A stretch of 64,000 bases of DNA. It comes from S5-327 sp965200975 (GTDB lineage: Bacteria; Chloroflexota; Dehalococcoidia; Lucifugimonadales; Australimonadaceae). Where the stretch lies: contig OZ241740.1 in assembly GCA_965200975.1 (NCBI GenBank), positions 1,798,001 through 1,862,000 on the forward strand. Direction: 5' to 3'. The notes beneath the pieces were generated by a model. It saw nothing but the letters and a program-made list of their open reading frames with translations, did no database searches and was not told the origin of the DNA. Positions 26,340 through 34,557 of the stretch are shown in pieces (position 1 is the first letter of the stretch; every line of letters begins with the position of its first letter). Made by a program: the position numbers and the translations under genes.

Positions 26340-26478
26340 CGACGGGAAGCAGCGCCGCCTCTCTCGTCCGCGCCCCCAGTCGCGCGCGCCGAATGCCGCG
26401 CTTCTCCGCACTCAATTTCTATTGCCTCTCCCCTCGGCAAGTCGTACGTTACAGGAGGAGCAGGCATGAGGCGAGACG

Positions 26479-26811
26479 ATGTCGGGATTTGACATTGGCG
26501 GGTGGGTCTCGAAGATGAAGGACACGCTCTATCAGTTCGGCGCCAACGAGACGCGGAGGCTGCCCATGGCCGACGAGCTCCTTCCCCGCGAGCTCCGCGC
26601 CGAGGGGAAGCGTCATGAGCAGCGCCTGCGCCGCAAGCTCCTCGTCGCCGTTCGCCGCAAGCCTTCGCAGCGTGCGCCCGGCAAGCTCGAGCGCCTCCGC
26701 GATATGCTCAGGCTCGGCATAGCGCCCAAGCCCAGGCGAACAGACAAGCTCGACAGGTTGCCCGGAATTCGCTCGCTTCGCCGTCGGCGCAACGACCGCG
26801 CCGACCGCTAA
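26479..26811 (+). CDS. Small, very basic hypothetical protein
   Basis: A 110-residue protein rich in Arg and Lys (especially residues 40-110), with no cysteine, signal peptide or membrane segment. It could bind nucleic acid, but no motif supports this. GAGG (26468-26471) lies seven bases before ATG 26479. An overlapping 8-codon frame from ATG 26466, behind a strong GGAGGAG, could be a leader peptide. A long antisense frame also crosses the region. It is flanked by complete genes on both sides. Confidence 0.45.
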   Translation: MSGFDIGGWVSKMKDTLYQFGANETRRLPMADELLPRELRAEGKRHEQRLRRKLLVAVRRKPSQRAPGKLERLRDMLRLGIAPKPRRTDKLDRLPGIRSLRRRRNDRADR

Positions 26812-26914
26812 CCCGTACAGCGTCTGCGCGCCGTTTGACGCCCTCCCTCTTGCAGCGTAGCCTCGGCTTGCTCGCCGACTACAAGCCCCGACGCCATCCG
26901 GGAGGAAACGAACG

Positions 26915-27988
26915 ATGACCACCACGCAGACCGCCCCCGCTGAACTGCTGGACATCTCCGGCCTGACCCTGATTTCAGCCGACTCCCACGTTATGGAAGA
27001 TCCCGACTTCTGGAGCTCTCGCGTGCCCGATTCGCTCAAGGGCGATGTCCCCACCTTCCCGCCGCGCCCCAAAACAGGCACGGCCATGGACGACCAGCGG
27101 CCCGGCGGGTATAACCCCAACGAGCGCATCACCGAAATGGAGACCGACGGCGTGGCCGCAGAGGTGCTCTACCCAACCCTCGGCCTGCGCCTGTTCAGTC
27201 TCGAGAGCCCGGAGGCGCAGGAGGCCTGCTTCCGCCTTTACAACGACTGGCTTATGGAGTACTGCTCAGTCGCTCCCAAGCGCCTCGTCGGCATCGCGTG
27301 CATCCCCACGTACGACATCGACAAGGCGGTCGCGGAGCTCCACCGGACGCATGAGGGCGGGCTCTACGGCGGGCTGGTCTGGCAAGTCCCTCACCCCGAC
27401 CTGCCGTTCACGAGCGACCACTACGACAAGCTGTGGGCGGCGTGCCAGGAGCTCGAAGTCCCCGTGCATCTCCACATTCTCACCGGGTTCGACTACAGCG
27501 CACAGCAGAACTTCGGCGTCCGCCACGGCGACGCCCTGCTCGCCCACCGTGGCTCCGTCAACCTGAAACTCCAGAGCGTCACCAACTCGCTTTTCGACCT
27601 CATCTACACCGGCGTGTTCGAGCGCTTCCCGAAACTCAAGGCCGTCATCGTCGAAAGCGAGATCGGCTGGATTCCGTTCGTATTACAGCAGTGGGACTAC
27701 TACTACCACCGGTTCATCAAGCAGCGCCCTATGCCCATCACTATGCCGCCGAGCGCGTACTTCTACCGCAACGTGTACGCCACGTTCTTCAACGACGCCG
27801 TGGGCGGACAGCTCCTCTCATGGTGGGGGCAGGACAACTGTATGTGGTCGACCGACTACCCTCACCCGAACTCGCCGTGGCCGAATTCCCGCCGCGTGCT
27901 GGCGCAGAACCTCGGCCACCTGCCGCGAGAGACTATCGAAAAGCTGGTCAACGCCAACGTCCGCAAGATCTACCCCATCGGCGAATAG
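26915..27988 (+). CDS. Amidohydrolase-2 family protein
   Basis: A 357-residue metal-dependent hydrolase with ISADSHVMEDP replacing the usual DxHxH N-terminal motif (one His visible), PVHLHILTG, AVIVESEIGWIPF and WSTDYPHPNSPWP (the C-terminal metal-binding Asp). This subgroup is common in aromatic-compound catabolism clusters, where members decarboxylate or hydrolyse ring-cleavage products. GGGAGG lies eight bases before ATG 26915. It ends 10 bases before a strong hairpin. Confidence 0.92.
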   Translation: MTTTQTAPAELLDISGLTLISADSHVMEDPDFWSSRVPDSLKGDVPTFPPRPKTGTAMDDQRPGGYNPNERITEMETDGVAAEVLYPTLGLRLFSLESPEAQEACFRLYNDWLMEYCSVAPKRLVGIACIPTYDIDKAVAELHRTHEGGLYGGLVWQVPHPDLPFTSDHYDKLWAACQELEVPVHLHILTGFDYSAQQNFGVRHGDALLAHRGSVNLKLQSVTNSLFDLIYTGVFERFPKLKAVIVESEIGWIPFVLQQWDYYYHRFIKQRPMPITMPPSAYFYRNVYATFFNDAVGGQLLSWWGQDNCMWSTDYPHPNSPWPNSRRVLAQNLGHLPRETIEKLVNANVRKIYPIGE

Positions 27989-27998
27989 ACGACCAGCA

Positions 27999-28021
27999 GG
28001 AGCCGCGGATGCCGCGGCTCC
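27999..28021. terminator. Bidirectional hairpin terminator
   Basis: GGAGCCGCGG (27999-28008) and CCGCGGCTCC (28012-28021) form a perfect 10-bp stem with a 3-base loop between convergent genes ending at 27988 and 28059. There is no long T-tract, so Rho-independent function is inferred from position and stem strength. Confidence 0.65.
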
Positions 28022-28058
28022 GGGCGCTCTCTCTGTTCGCTTTGTCCGCATCCGGCTA

Positions 28059-28265
28059 TCAGTAGCCGCGAGTGTTCCGCTGCTTCCCTTCCCAGTGGCG
28101 GGCACGGCTCTTGGTCATCTGCCCTGTCCGCACACGCAGGTAACCGTTCCCGCCCGTATTCCGGTTGTGCTCCGACCGGCGGCGAGCGGGATTATTGGTG
28201 ATGCCGGTGTGCCTGGCGCCGCCCTTGCCGAAATACGTGTACCCAACCTTCATACTGCGCTTCAT
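28059..28265 (-). CDS. Minimal GIY-YIG-like nuclease domain protein
   Basis: A 68-residue protein. YTYFGKGG is followed by HTGITNNPARRRSEHN, which fits the second GIY-YIG strand and the catalytic Arg region, and a later ARHWEGKQRN supplies a Glu and Asn where GIY-YIG nucleases have them. It is shorter than most family members and has no DNA-binding appendage. ATG 28265 is chosen over the longer frame from 28337 because GGGAGG lies about seven bases before it. It follows the degenerate Rieske gene by 68 bases on the same strand. Cellular role unknown. Confidence 0.65.
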   Translation of the reverse strand: MKRSMKVGYTYFGKGGARHTGITNNPARRRSEHNRNTGGNGYLRVRTGQMTKSRARHWEGKQRNTRGY

Positions 28266-28333
28266 ATTCCCCCTCCCGAATCGTATTTCGGGCAGCGTAC
28301 GCAGCCGCCGGACGACATTGCAAGGGTTAACTG

Positions 28334-29584
28334 TCACACCTCGGCGGCGACGCTCCGGCGAATGGCGTCGTCCTCGGCGAAACCGTCCGCCGAGTCGACT
28401 TTGGCCCGGTGTGAGCGGACGCGGTAAGCCTCGCCCTTGTGGACGACCACAGGGATGGTGCCCTCCATCAGATCGACTGCAGCCTGCATCAGGATTCGGC
28501 GCGCGCCCTCTATGGCGCCGTCGCTCGGGCCAAGCATCTCGTGCGAGCGGTCGACGATCGTCCCCATGCTCTCCTGGCAGGCAATGGCCATCTCGAACGA
28601 GGTCTCGAAACGCGACGCGAAGTCGTTCGGACGCTGTTTCCCCTCGGGAACGTAGCCGTTTTCCTTGTTGCGCTCCCGGCGGTAGGACTCCTCCCTGAGC
28701 TTGGGATGGATGCGCTTTCCCCGGCGGATCTCGGCGAGCAGGCGCTTGCTGAGCGGCTTCCGAGGGTCATACGTCACGGGGAACGCCATGGTGCTCTCGT
28801 CGTCGATGGGCGCCCACGCAACGCCCTCGTACACTCCCCGCCTGCCTACGGCGGTAGTCGTGTAGAACGGCATAAGCCAGTGCGTAAGCTGCAGATCGGC
28901 CTTGCCGTCCAGCGCGCCGGCCTCCGTGCCGACGAGCAAGCCGTACTCCGTCTCGCTGGCGCGCACGGTGTGGACGGCGTCTTCGCCCATCGGGTCGTCG
29001 TCGGGGCCGATGGCGCCAGCCTCCAGCAGGGCGGCTACGCGCGCGGAGTCGAGCCCCCCCTCAACCGCCTGCATATAGTTGCACTCGACCAGGAACCGCG
29101 AGAGGTAGCGCTGCGCAGGCGCCACCCGGGTCCACTCGAACTCCGGCAGATCGGGCGCGTCGTCCTGGGGGCCGAAATGCCCCCAGATTAGGCCGCCGAA
29201 CTCCTGCACGCCGAACGCGGCCGCTCTCCCCTCTTCCCATAGCGGGCTGTCCGCCGGCTCGAGCGGCAGGTCGAGCAGGTTGCCCTGCACATCGAACTTC
29301 CAGTAGCAGCGGCCGCACCGAATGCCGCCCTCCTCGACGACGCCGAACGACAGGTCGGCGCCCCGGTGAGGACACCGCGCATCGAGCAGCCCCAACCGGC
29401 CCTGCGTGTCGCGGAAGGCGACGAAATACTCGCCAAGACACTTCACGCGAACGGGCGGGGCATCGGGCTCCGGCAGCTCGTCGGCCAGCAGAACCGGTAT
29501 CCAGAACCGCCGCATCAAGTCGCCCATCGGCGTCCCCGGCCCCACGCGAGTCAGCAGCTCGTTGTCTTCCTTTGAGAGCGCCAT
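28334..29584 (-). CDS. Rieske oxygenase-like protein lacking the catalytic iron site
   Basis: A 416-residue homologue of Rieske-type ring-hydroxylating oxygenase alpha subunits (phthalate 4,5-dioxygenase-like); it shares VGPGTPMGDLMRRFW with the intact protein at 48147. The Rieske site has Cys71 and His73 (CPHRGADL), then Cys90 and Cys93 (RCGRCYWKFD), so the second histidine ligand is replaced by cysteine. The mononuclear iron motif D-x2-H-x4-H reads Asp179, Arg182, Leu187: both histidines are gone. Oxygenase activity is therefore unlikely. It may hold a 3Cys-1His cluster and act in electron transfer, or have a non-catalytic role. Start ATG 29584. Confidence 0.85.
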   Translation of the reverse strand: MALSKEDNELLTRVGPGTPMGDLMRRFWIPVLLADELPEPDAPPVRVKCLGEYFVAFRDTQGRLGLLDARCPHRGADLSFGVVEEGGIRCGRCYWKFDVQGNLLDLPLEPADSPLWEEGRAAAFGVQEFGGLIWGHFGPQDDAPDLPEFEWTRVAPAQRYLSRFLVECNYMQAVEGGLDSARVAALLEAGAIGPDDDPMGEDAVHTVRASETEYGLLVGTEAGALDGKADLQLTHWLMPFYTTTAVGRRGVYEGVAWAPIDDESTMAFPVTYDPRKPLSKRLLAEIRRGKRIHPKLREESYRRERNKENGYVPEGKQRPNDFASRFETSFEMAIACQESMGTIVDRSHEMLGPSDGAIEGARRILMQAAVDLMEGTIPVVVHKGEAYRVRSHRAKVDSADGFAEDDAIRRSVAAEV

Positions 29585-29638
29585 AGCAAGCCGGATTGTA
29601 GCAGGGAGGGCGCCGCTTCCGCCTTTGAAGACAGCCGC

Positions 29639-29644
29639 TATGAT
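29639..29644 (+). promoter_or_regulatory. -10-like TATGAT upstream of the orphan ABC ATPase
   Basis: TATGAT lies about 50 bases before the GTG start at 29695, in the divergent gap after the Rieske-like gene. The -35 is not clear. Confidence 0.3.
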
Positions 29645-29694
29645 AAAGTGGCCGGGCAGCCAACCCGCATTAGCGCGCCCGGGGAGCCCGCTCC

Positions 29695-30396
29695 GTGATA
29701 GACCTCATAGGCGTCTCAAAGCACTACCGCATCGGCCCCGCAGAAGTGCGCGCCCTCGACGGCGTGGATCTGCACGTGGACAGCGGGGAGCTCGTCGTCG
29801 TCCTCGGCGCCTCGGGCAGCGGTAAAACAACGCTTCTTAACATGATAGGAGCGCTCGACACTCCAACCTCGGGCAGCATCTCCGTGGCGGGGCGCGATGT
29901 CACGACAGCCTCCCGCAAGGAGCTGTTTGCGCTGCGGCGCCAGACGGTGAGCTTCATCTTCCAAAGCTTCAACCTGTTCCCCGGACTCACCGCCCTCGAA
30001 AACGTGGAGTTCGGAATGGACGTCGCCGGCAAGCGTGGAAGCGCAGCCCCGCAGGCAGTCCTCGAAGCAGTCGGCCTCGGCGACCGCGCCAACCACTTCC
30101 CCCACGAGCTCTCCGGAGGCGAACAGCAGCGCGTCGCCATCGCCCGCGCGCTCGCAACCGGCAATCCCATACTCCTCGCCGACGAGCCGACAGGCGAGCT
30201 TGACTTCCAGACCGGCGCGCAGATTCTCGAACTGCTCACCGCCCAGACGGCGACCGACCGCGCCGTCCTGATGGTGACCCACAACCGGGAGATTGCGCGC
30301 GCCGCCGACCGCGTGGTCGAGATGAGCAGCGGGCGCATCGTCAGCGATGGCCCGCCTCCGGGCGGCAAGATGCCGCTCTCCGAGCTCCGCTGGTAG
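29695..30396 (+). CDS. LolD/MacB-type ABC transporter ATPase without an adjacent permease
   Basis: A 233-residue ATPase with Walker A GASGSGKTT, Q-loop IFQSFNLFPGLTALENV, signature LSGGEQQR, Walker B ILLADEPTGELD and the H-loop MVTHNRE. The DEPTGELD and SFNLFPGLTALENV patterns are typical of the MacB/LolD/FtsE group, which normally pairs with an FtsX-like permease. No permease follows; the next genes are convergent. The start is GTG 29695. Partner and substrate are unknown. Confidence 0.9.
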   Translation: MIDLIGVSKHYRIGPAEVRALDGVDLHVDSGELVVVLGASGSGKTTLLNMIGALDTPTSGSISVAGRDVTTASRKELFALRRQTVSFIFQSFNLFPGLTALENVEFGMDVAGKRGSAAPQAVLEAVGLGDRANHFPHELSGGEQQRVAIARALATGNPILLADEPTGELDFQTGAQILELLTAQTATDRAVLMVTHNREIARAADRVVEMSSGRIVSDGPPPGGKMPLSELRW

Positions 30397-30452
30397 CGCC
30401 CGTCTCGCGAGAATCCCGCCAGTCCGCCGCCCCGCCGGAGCGCGCCGCCTGC

Positions 30453-31286
30453 CTATGCGGCGCTACTCCTGGCCACCCAGTTCCCTCTCGCTGCCGCCGT
30501 AGCGGCGAACAGCGCAGTCGCCACCAGCGCCATAGCCGGCCCCGATGGCAAGTCGGCATAGAACGAGAGGTAAAGGCCCGTAACTGCCGATAGAGCGCCC
30601 GCAGCCGCCCCGACCATCATCATGCCCGCAAACCTCCGCGCGAGCAGATAGCCGGTCGCCGCAGGCGTTATCAGCATCGCCATCACCAGCACGATGCCGG
30701 CAGCCTGAATGCCGATGACGATCACCAGCGCCAGCAGCGCCAGCAGCGCAGATTCCACCACCCCCGCACGGATGCCGACGACCGACGCGCCTACCGGATC
30801 GAACGTCGTCATGACGAGCGGGCGGTGAAACGCGTACAGCCCTGCAAGCACAGCCGCCGTCAACCCCAGCGAAACCAGGACGTCGGTCTGCGAAACGCCA
30901 AGCACTTGCCCCAGGAGCAAGTCCTCGATGCTCACCGTAATGTTCGTGGCCCTCGACAGCATCACCAGGCCGAGGGCGAACATTCCCGCGAAAACGATGC
31001 CGATGGAGGTGTCCTCGCTGATGCCGGTGCGCCGGCTCAACGACCCCATCAGCAGCGCAACCGCAATACCTGCGGGAACCGCCGCCAGGAAGGGGCTGAC
31101 GCCGAGCATGAACGCCGCAGCCATGCCCGGAAGCACGGAGTGCGCGAGCGCGTCGCCCATGAACGCGCGTCCGCGCGTGATGACGTACGCCCCCAGCACC
31201 GGGCACGTAACGCCCACGAGAACGGACACGATCAGCGCACGCACCATGAATCCGTACTCGAAGGGCCCCAGCACGTAGTCAAGCAT
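30453..31286 (-). CDS. Zinc/manganese ABC transporter permease (ZnuB/AztB type)
   Basis: A 277-residue ABC-3 family permease with about eight hydrophobic segments: YGFMVRALIVSVLVGV, ITRGRAFMGDALAHSVLPG (the conserved cytoplasmic-facing segment), and AGIVLVMAMLITPAATGYLL. It forms the membrane channel for metal supplied by the binding protein encoded upstream. ATG 31286 overlaps the ATPase gene end by 8 bases and has AGGGG seven bases upstream; ATG 31310 is less likely. It is the last gene of the zinc operon. Confidence 0.93.
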   Translation of the reverse strand: MLDYVLGPFEYGFMVRALIVSVLVGVTCPVLGAYVITRGRAFMGDALAHSVLPGMAAAFMLGVSPFLAAVPAGIAVALLMGSLSRRTGISEDTSIGIVFAGMFALGLVMLSRATNITVSIEDLLLGQVLGVSQTDVLVSLGLTAAVLAGLYAFHRPLVMTTFDPVGASVVGIRAGVVESALLALLALVIVIGIQAAGIVLVMAMLITPAATGYLLARRFAGMMMVGAAAGALSAVTGLYLSFYADLPSGPAMALVATALFAATAAARGNWVARSSAA

Positions 31287-32016
31287 GCGCATGCCCCTGC
31301 CGGACGCCATTGCGCCCCATCTCCATAACGTGCGCGCCGTACATTTCCTCGAGCACGTCGGGAGTGAACGCTTCCGACGGCGGGCCGAACGCGCACACGT
31401 GCCGGTTGATGCAGAGGATCAGGTCGAACCGCTCCGCCATGTTCGTGAGGTCGTGCGTCGCCACCAGGACGATCCGCCCCTCGTTCCGCAGCGATTGCAG
31501 CACATCGACAATGCCCTCTTGCGTGGCGACGTCGACGCCGCTGAACGCCTCGTCGAGCAACAGCACGCCCGCATCCTGGGCGAGCGCCCGGGCGATGAAC
31601 GTCCGCTGGCGCTGCCCGCCCGACAGTTCGGTGATCGGCGCCGAGCGGCAGTCGCACAGCCCGGTCCGCTCAAGGCTCGCCTGCACGATTTCGTGGTCGC
31701 GTTTCCCGATACGCCGAAACCATCCTCTGGAAGAGTAGCGTCCCATCATCACCACATCGTGCACGGTAGCGGGAAACGTCCAGTTAATGTTGTCGCGCTG
31801 CGGCACGTACGCCAGCGAACCGCGGAGTTCGATATCGCCTTGAGCGAGCGGCAAAACCCCGGCGACGGCGTCGAATAGCGTGCTCTTCCCCGCGCCGTTG
31901 GGGCCGACCACCCCCACAAGCTTCCCGGAGTCGACTTCGAAGTTGACATCCATTAGCGCCCGGAACCCTTTGCGGTCCACCGCCACGTTTCGCGCCACTA
32001 TGCAGCAAGGCCTCAT
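31279..32016 (-). CDS. Zinc/manganese ABC transporter ATPase (ZnuC/AztA type)
   Basis: A 245-residue ATPase with Walker A GPNGAGKST, LAYVPQRDNINWTFPATVHDVVMMGRY-like Q-loop region, signature LSGGQRQR and Walker B VLLLDEAFSGVD. The VPQR-x-x-I-x-W-x-FP-x-TV-x-DVV pattern is typical of Mn/Zn importer ATPases. Its ATG overlaps the binding-protein stop by four bases (ATGA). It powers metal import with the permease encoded next. The C-terminus is His-containing (GHAHA). Confidence 0.94.
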   Translation of the reverse strand: MRPCCIVARNVAVDRKGFRALMDVNFEVDSGKLVGVVGPNGAGKSTLFDAVAGVLPLAQGDIELRGSLAYVPQRDNINWTFPATVHDVVMMGRYSSRGWFRRIGKRDHEIVQASLERTGLCDCRSAPITELSGGQRQRTFIARALAQDAGVLLLDEAFSGVDVATQEGIVDVLQSLRNEGRIVLVATHDLTNMAERFDLILCINRHVCAFGPPSEAFTPDVLEEMYGAHVMEMGRNGVRQGHAHA

Positions 32017-34475
32017 CGCAGCGCCCCTGTTATCAGTTCAGCATTCGTTCGCGCCATACCGAGGTACGTCTCCGCCCCGCTCCCCTCCTCGCCAAGAGAG
32101 CCGGAGTATAGCCGGACAAGCCGCGCGCCCGATTCCGACGCAACCGTGCCGGCCAGACGCTCCGATACTGTCGTCTCACCAAACACCGCAGGGGCTCCGG
32201 CGCGCTTTACATCGTCGATCAGATTAGCCAGATCGTCCGCCGAAGGTTCGACGTCGGTTGAGAACGACGGAATCACCGTGCCAACAACCTCGAACCCGTA
32301 CAGCTTGGCGAAGTACCCCAAGCTATCGTGCGACGTAACGAGGAGGCGGCGCTCTTGCGGCACGGAAGCGACCTGCTCCTGCGTCCACGCATGCAACGCG
32401 TCGAGCTCCGCCTTGTACGCCGCGGCGTTGGCGGCGTACGCATCCGCCGCATCAGGGTTGAGCGCTGACAGCCGCGCCGCAATATCGTCGACCGCAATCT
32501 TAACCCTCAGCGGGTCAAACCAGAAGTGCGGGTCCTCCGCGCCGTGCGCGTGGCCCTCGTGGCCGTGCTCATCGTGGCCTTCCTCCTCGTGGCCCTCGTG
32601 CTCATCGTGACCTTCCTCTTCGTGACCTTCCTCCTCATGGCCGTGCTCCTCGTGGGCTTCGTCCTCGTGGGCTTCGTCCTCGTGGCCTTCCTCCTCGTGG
32701 CCGTGCTCGCCCTCCGTGCTGAGCAGGCCAACGAACGCCAAACGCGACGGCGCGCCCCCAAGCTGCCATTCCTCTTCCACTTCCAGATCCGCCAGGTGCA
32801 CGGCTGCGACGCGGCCAGCGGCCGGATCGGCAAGGTAGAGCGTCTCGTTCACCACCACGAAGGATGGGGAGGCGTCTTCACTCGGCGAGAACACCTCAGC
32901 GCTGTCAGTGATGTCGCCGTCATGCCCGTCCAGGACGTAAAGCACGCCGTCGGCTCCGAGCACGTAGAGCGCCTCACCGTCTGCTGAGAACGCAACGCCG
33001 GCGCTCGCGTCGCTGAAGACCTGCCGAAACTCGCCGGACTCCGGATCGATGAGCCAGACGCCGTCGTCGGCGAAGGACTGGCCATCAAAGTACGAGGCCT
33101 TGCCGAAGAAATGATGCTGGTGATAGTGGCCGTACACACTGCCTATCCGCGATTCGTCGCGCATCTCGGGCGGATTGGGGACGAAGTCGTGATGGAAGCT
33201 ATCGCCCTCGGGGTGGATGAAGAGGACGCCGCCGGTGCAGCCGAACATCGCCCCCTCCGCATTATGCGCCTCTCCATGCATGCCGGGACAGTCGCGGTTG
33301 CTGGCGTCGTAGACGACCCTATCGTCGAGGTCGCGGACTTCTACGCCGAGCGGGAGGCTGTTCTGCGTCGTATCCGGGTAGTCGGGATTGTTGGACGTGA
33401 CGATGATCAGATCTTCGGTGGCGGCGATGGCCGCGCCGTGCTGGGGGCCCGCATCGAGCGTGACCGGCTCATAATCGCCCTGCCCTGTGGCCATCTCCGC
33501 CTCATTGAACAGGAAGACGCGGCCTCTGGCGTCGGCGAAGATGGCGCTCCAGCCGTGGCTGTTGGCAAAGTGGATTGGCCGTTCCTCAGCTATCTCGAGC
33601 GCAAGGCGCGACACCGGCTGCTGCACTAGGTCGTAGTGGTCTCCATGCTCAACGAGGGAGATTCCACTGTCGAACACGTGAATGCGGTCATCCGCATCTT
33701 CCGGCCCACGGGCGAGCGCAAAGGCGTAGCGGTGGTTGGGGCTGGCGTAGACAGCCGCCCCCGGGGCCGCAACATCGAACGCGTCGGCGATAACTTCATC
33801 GGTCGACAGATCGATCACGGACAGATGAGCGGACTCGCCATCGGCAACGATCAGCCGCCCGATAGCGCTGGAGTCGTGGCCCTCCCCGTCATGAGCGTCG
33901 TGCTCATCGTGGGCTTCGTCCTCATGCTCGTCGTGGGCTTCGTCTTCATGAGCCTCATGCTCATCGTGCTCGTCATGCTCATCGTGCTCGCCGTGGCCAT
34001 GAGGGTCCGCGAACTCGATGGGGTCAATGAGCTCGCCCAGCTCGACAATGACCGACGGATCGTCGACAGCGCCGTCGATCAGCTCTATGAGCCGCGGCTC
34101 CTCCAGGGCAAGCCCTATGGTCAGAACAAGGTCTGCGTCGGCCACTCTCGCTATGTCCTGAGCGCCCGGGAGGAATGTATGCGGATCCGCCCCCGGAGGC
34201 AGCAGGCCGAAGACCTCGGCATGCTCTCCGCCTATCTGCTCAACCCAATCGGCGACGATGTTGCTCGTGGCGACGACGTTCACCGTGCTCGGGACAGGCG
34301 TCGCCGTCGCGACGGGCGCCGCCGTAGCAGTGGGAGTCGGATCGCCGTCAGTCGATGCGCTGTCCGCACAGGCGGCAGCCGCCAGGAGCAGAGCGAGCGA
34401 CAAGAGCAGAAGCCGTCCGCCCGCGCCTGCGCGCCTCACATAGTATTTGATACTCAGTATCGATTCAAGAGTCAT
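32013..34475 (-). CDS. Zinc-binding lipoprotein of an ABC importer with an AztD-like propeller inserted in its His-rich loop
   Basis: An 820-residue fusion. A signal peptide with lipobox (AAAC, Cys36) and a Thr/Pro-rich linker lead into the N-lobe of a cluster A-I zinc-binding protein, with ligand His99 (GADPHTF). Where ZnuA-like proteins have a His-rich loop, this one has a His/Asp/Glu stretch (about 159-200), a ~380-residue domain (203-586), and a second His/Glu stretch (589-645). The C-lobe then resumes with His650 (DPHFWFDP), His716 (TSHDSLGYFAKLYG) and Glu767. The inserted domain matches AztD zinc metallochaperones: FDSG-x6-HGDH, RPIHFANSHG, GPQHG, CPGMHGEAHN, MFGCTGG. ATG 34475 is used; GTG 34481 or 34439 are possible. 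It lies outside the membrane, lipid-anchored. Confidence 0.9.
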   Translation of the reverse strand: MTLESILSIKYYVRRAGAGGRLLLLSLALLLAAAACADSASTDGDPTPTATAAPVATATPVPSTVNVVATSNIVADWVEQIGGEHAEVFGLLPPGADPHTFLPGAQDIARVADADLVLTIGLALEEPRLIELIDGAVDDPSVIVELGELIDPIEFADPHGHGEHDEHDEHDEHEAHEDEAHDEHEDEAHDEHDAHDGEGHDSSAIGRLIVADGESAHLSVIDLSTDEVIADAFDVAAPGAAVYASPNHRYAFALARGPEDADDRIHVFDSGISLVEHGDHYDLVQQPVSRLALEIAEERPIHFANSHGWSAIFADARGRVFLFNEAEMATGQGDYEPVTLDAGPQHGAAIAATEDLIIVTSNNPDYPDTTQNSLPLGVEVRDLDDRVVYDASNRDCPGMHGEAHNAEGAMFGCTGGVLFIHPEGDSFHHDFVPNPPEMRDESRIGSVYGHYHQHHFFGKASYFDGQSFADDGVWLIDPESGEFRQVFSDASAGVAFSADGEALYVLGADGVLYVLDGHDGDITDSAEVFSPSEDASPSFVVVNETLYLADPAAGRVAAVHLADLEVEEEWQLGGAPSRLAFVGLLSTEGEHGHEEEGHEDEAHEDEAHEEHGHEEEGHEEEGHDEHEGHEEEGHDEHGHEGHAHGAEDPHFWFDPLRVKIAVDDIAARLSALNPDAADAYAANAAAYKAELDALHAWTQEQVASVPQERRLLVTSHDSLGYFAKLYGFEVVGTVIPSFSTDVEPSADDLANLIDDVKRAGAPAVFGETTVSERLAGTVASESGARLVRLYSGSLGEEGSGAETYLGMARTNAELITGALR
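34448..34462 (-). promoter_or_regulatory. Zur/Fur-like site 3
   Basis: On the minus strand CGATAC-TGA-GTATCA, matching the perfect site at 34989-35003 except for the first base. It falls within the first codons of the binding-protein gene if ATG 34475 is the start, or in the leader if GTG 34439 is used. Confidence 0.55.
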
Positions 34476-34501
34476 CTTCACTCGCCCTTCCTTCTATAAT
34501 C

Positions 34502-34516
34502 TGAGATTCAGTATCA
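34502..34516 (-). promoter_or_regulatory. Zur/Fur-like site 2 (half-degenerate) by the zinc operon promoter
   Basis: On the minus strand TGATAC-TGA-ATCTCA: one perfect and one poor half-site. It abuts an AT-rich TTATAG -10-like sequence (34494-34499), so a bound regulator could block polymerase before the binding-protein gene. Confidence 0.45.
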
Positions 34517-34557
34517 GCGTTAGAGAAGTCCCGGGGCGGGCGAGGCGCATCCTCGCC

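Noticed and set aside
26449..27132. A 227-codon minus-strand frame over the small basic protein gene
   Set aside because: No recognisable motif, and it runs into the start of a clear amidohydrolase gene on the other strand; the plus-strand frame has a better Shine-Dalgarno.
32526..32987. Plus-strand frame with striking hydrophobic repeats that looks like a membrane protein
   Set aside because: It is the complement of the His/Glu-rich repeat of the zinc-binding protein; GAG/CAC repeats read backwards as Leu/Val codons.
33636..34499. Second plus-strand frame with a Val/Leu/Met-rich segment
   Set aside because: It is antisense to the first His-rich stretch and signal region of the same zinc-binding gene.
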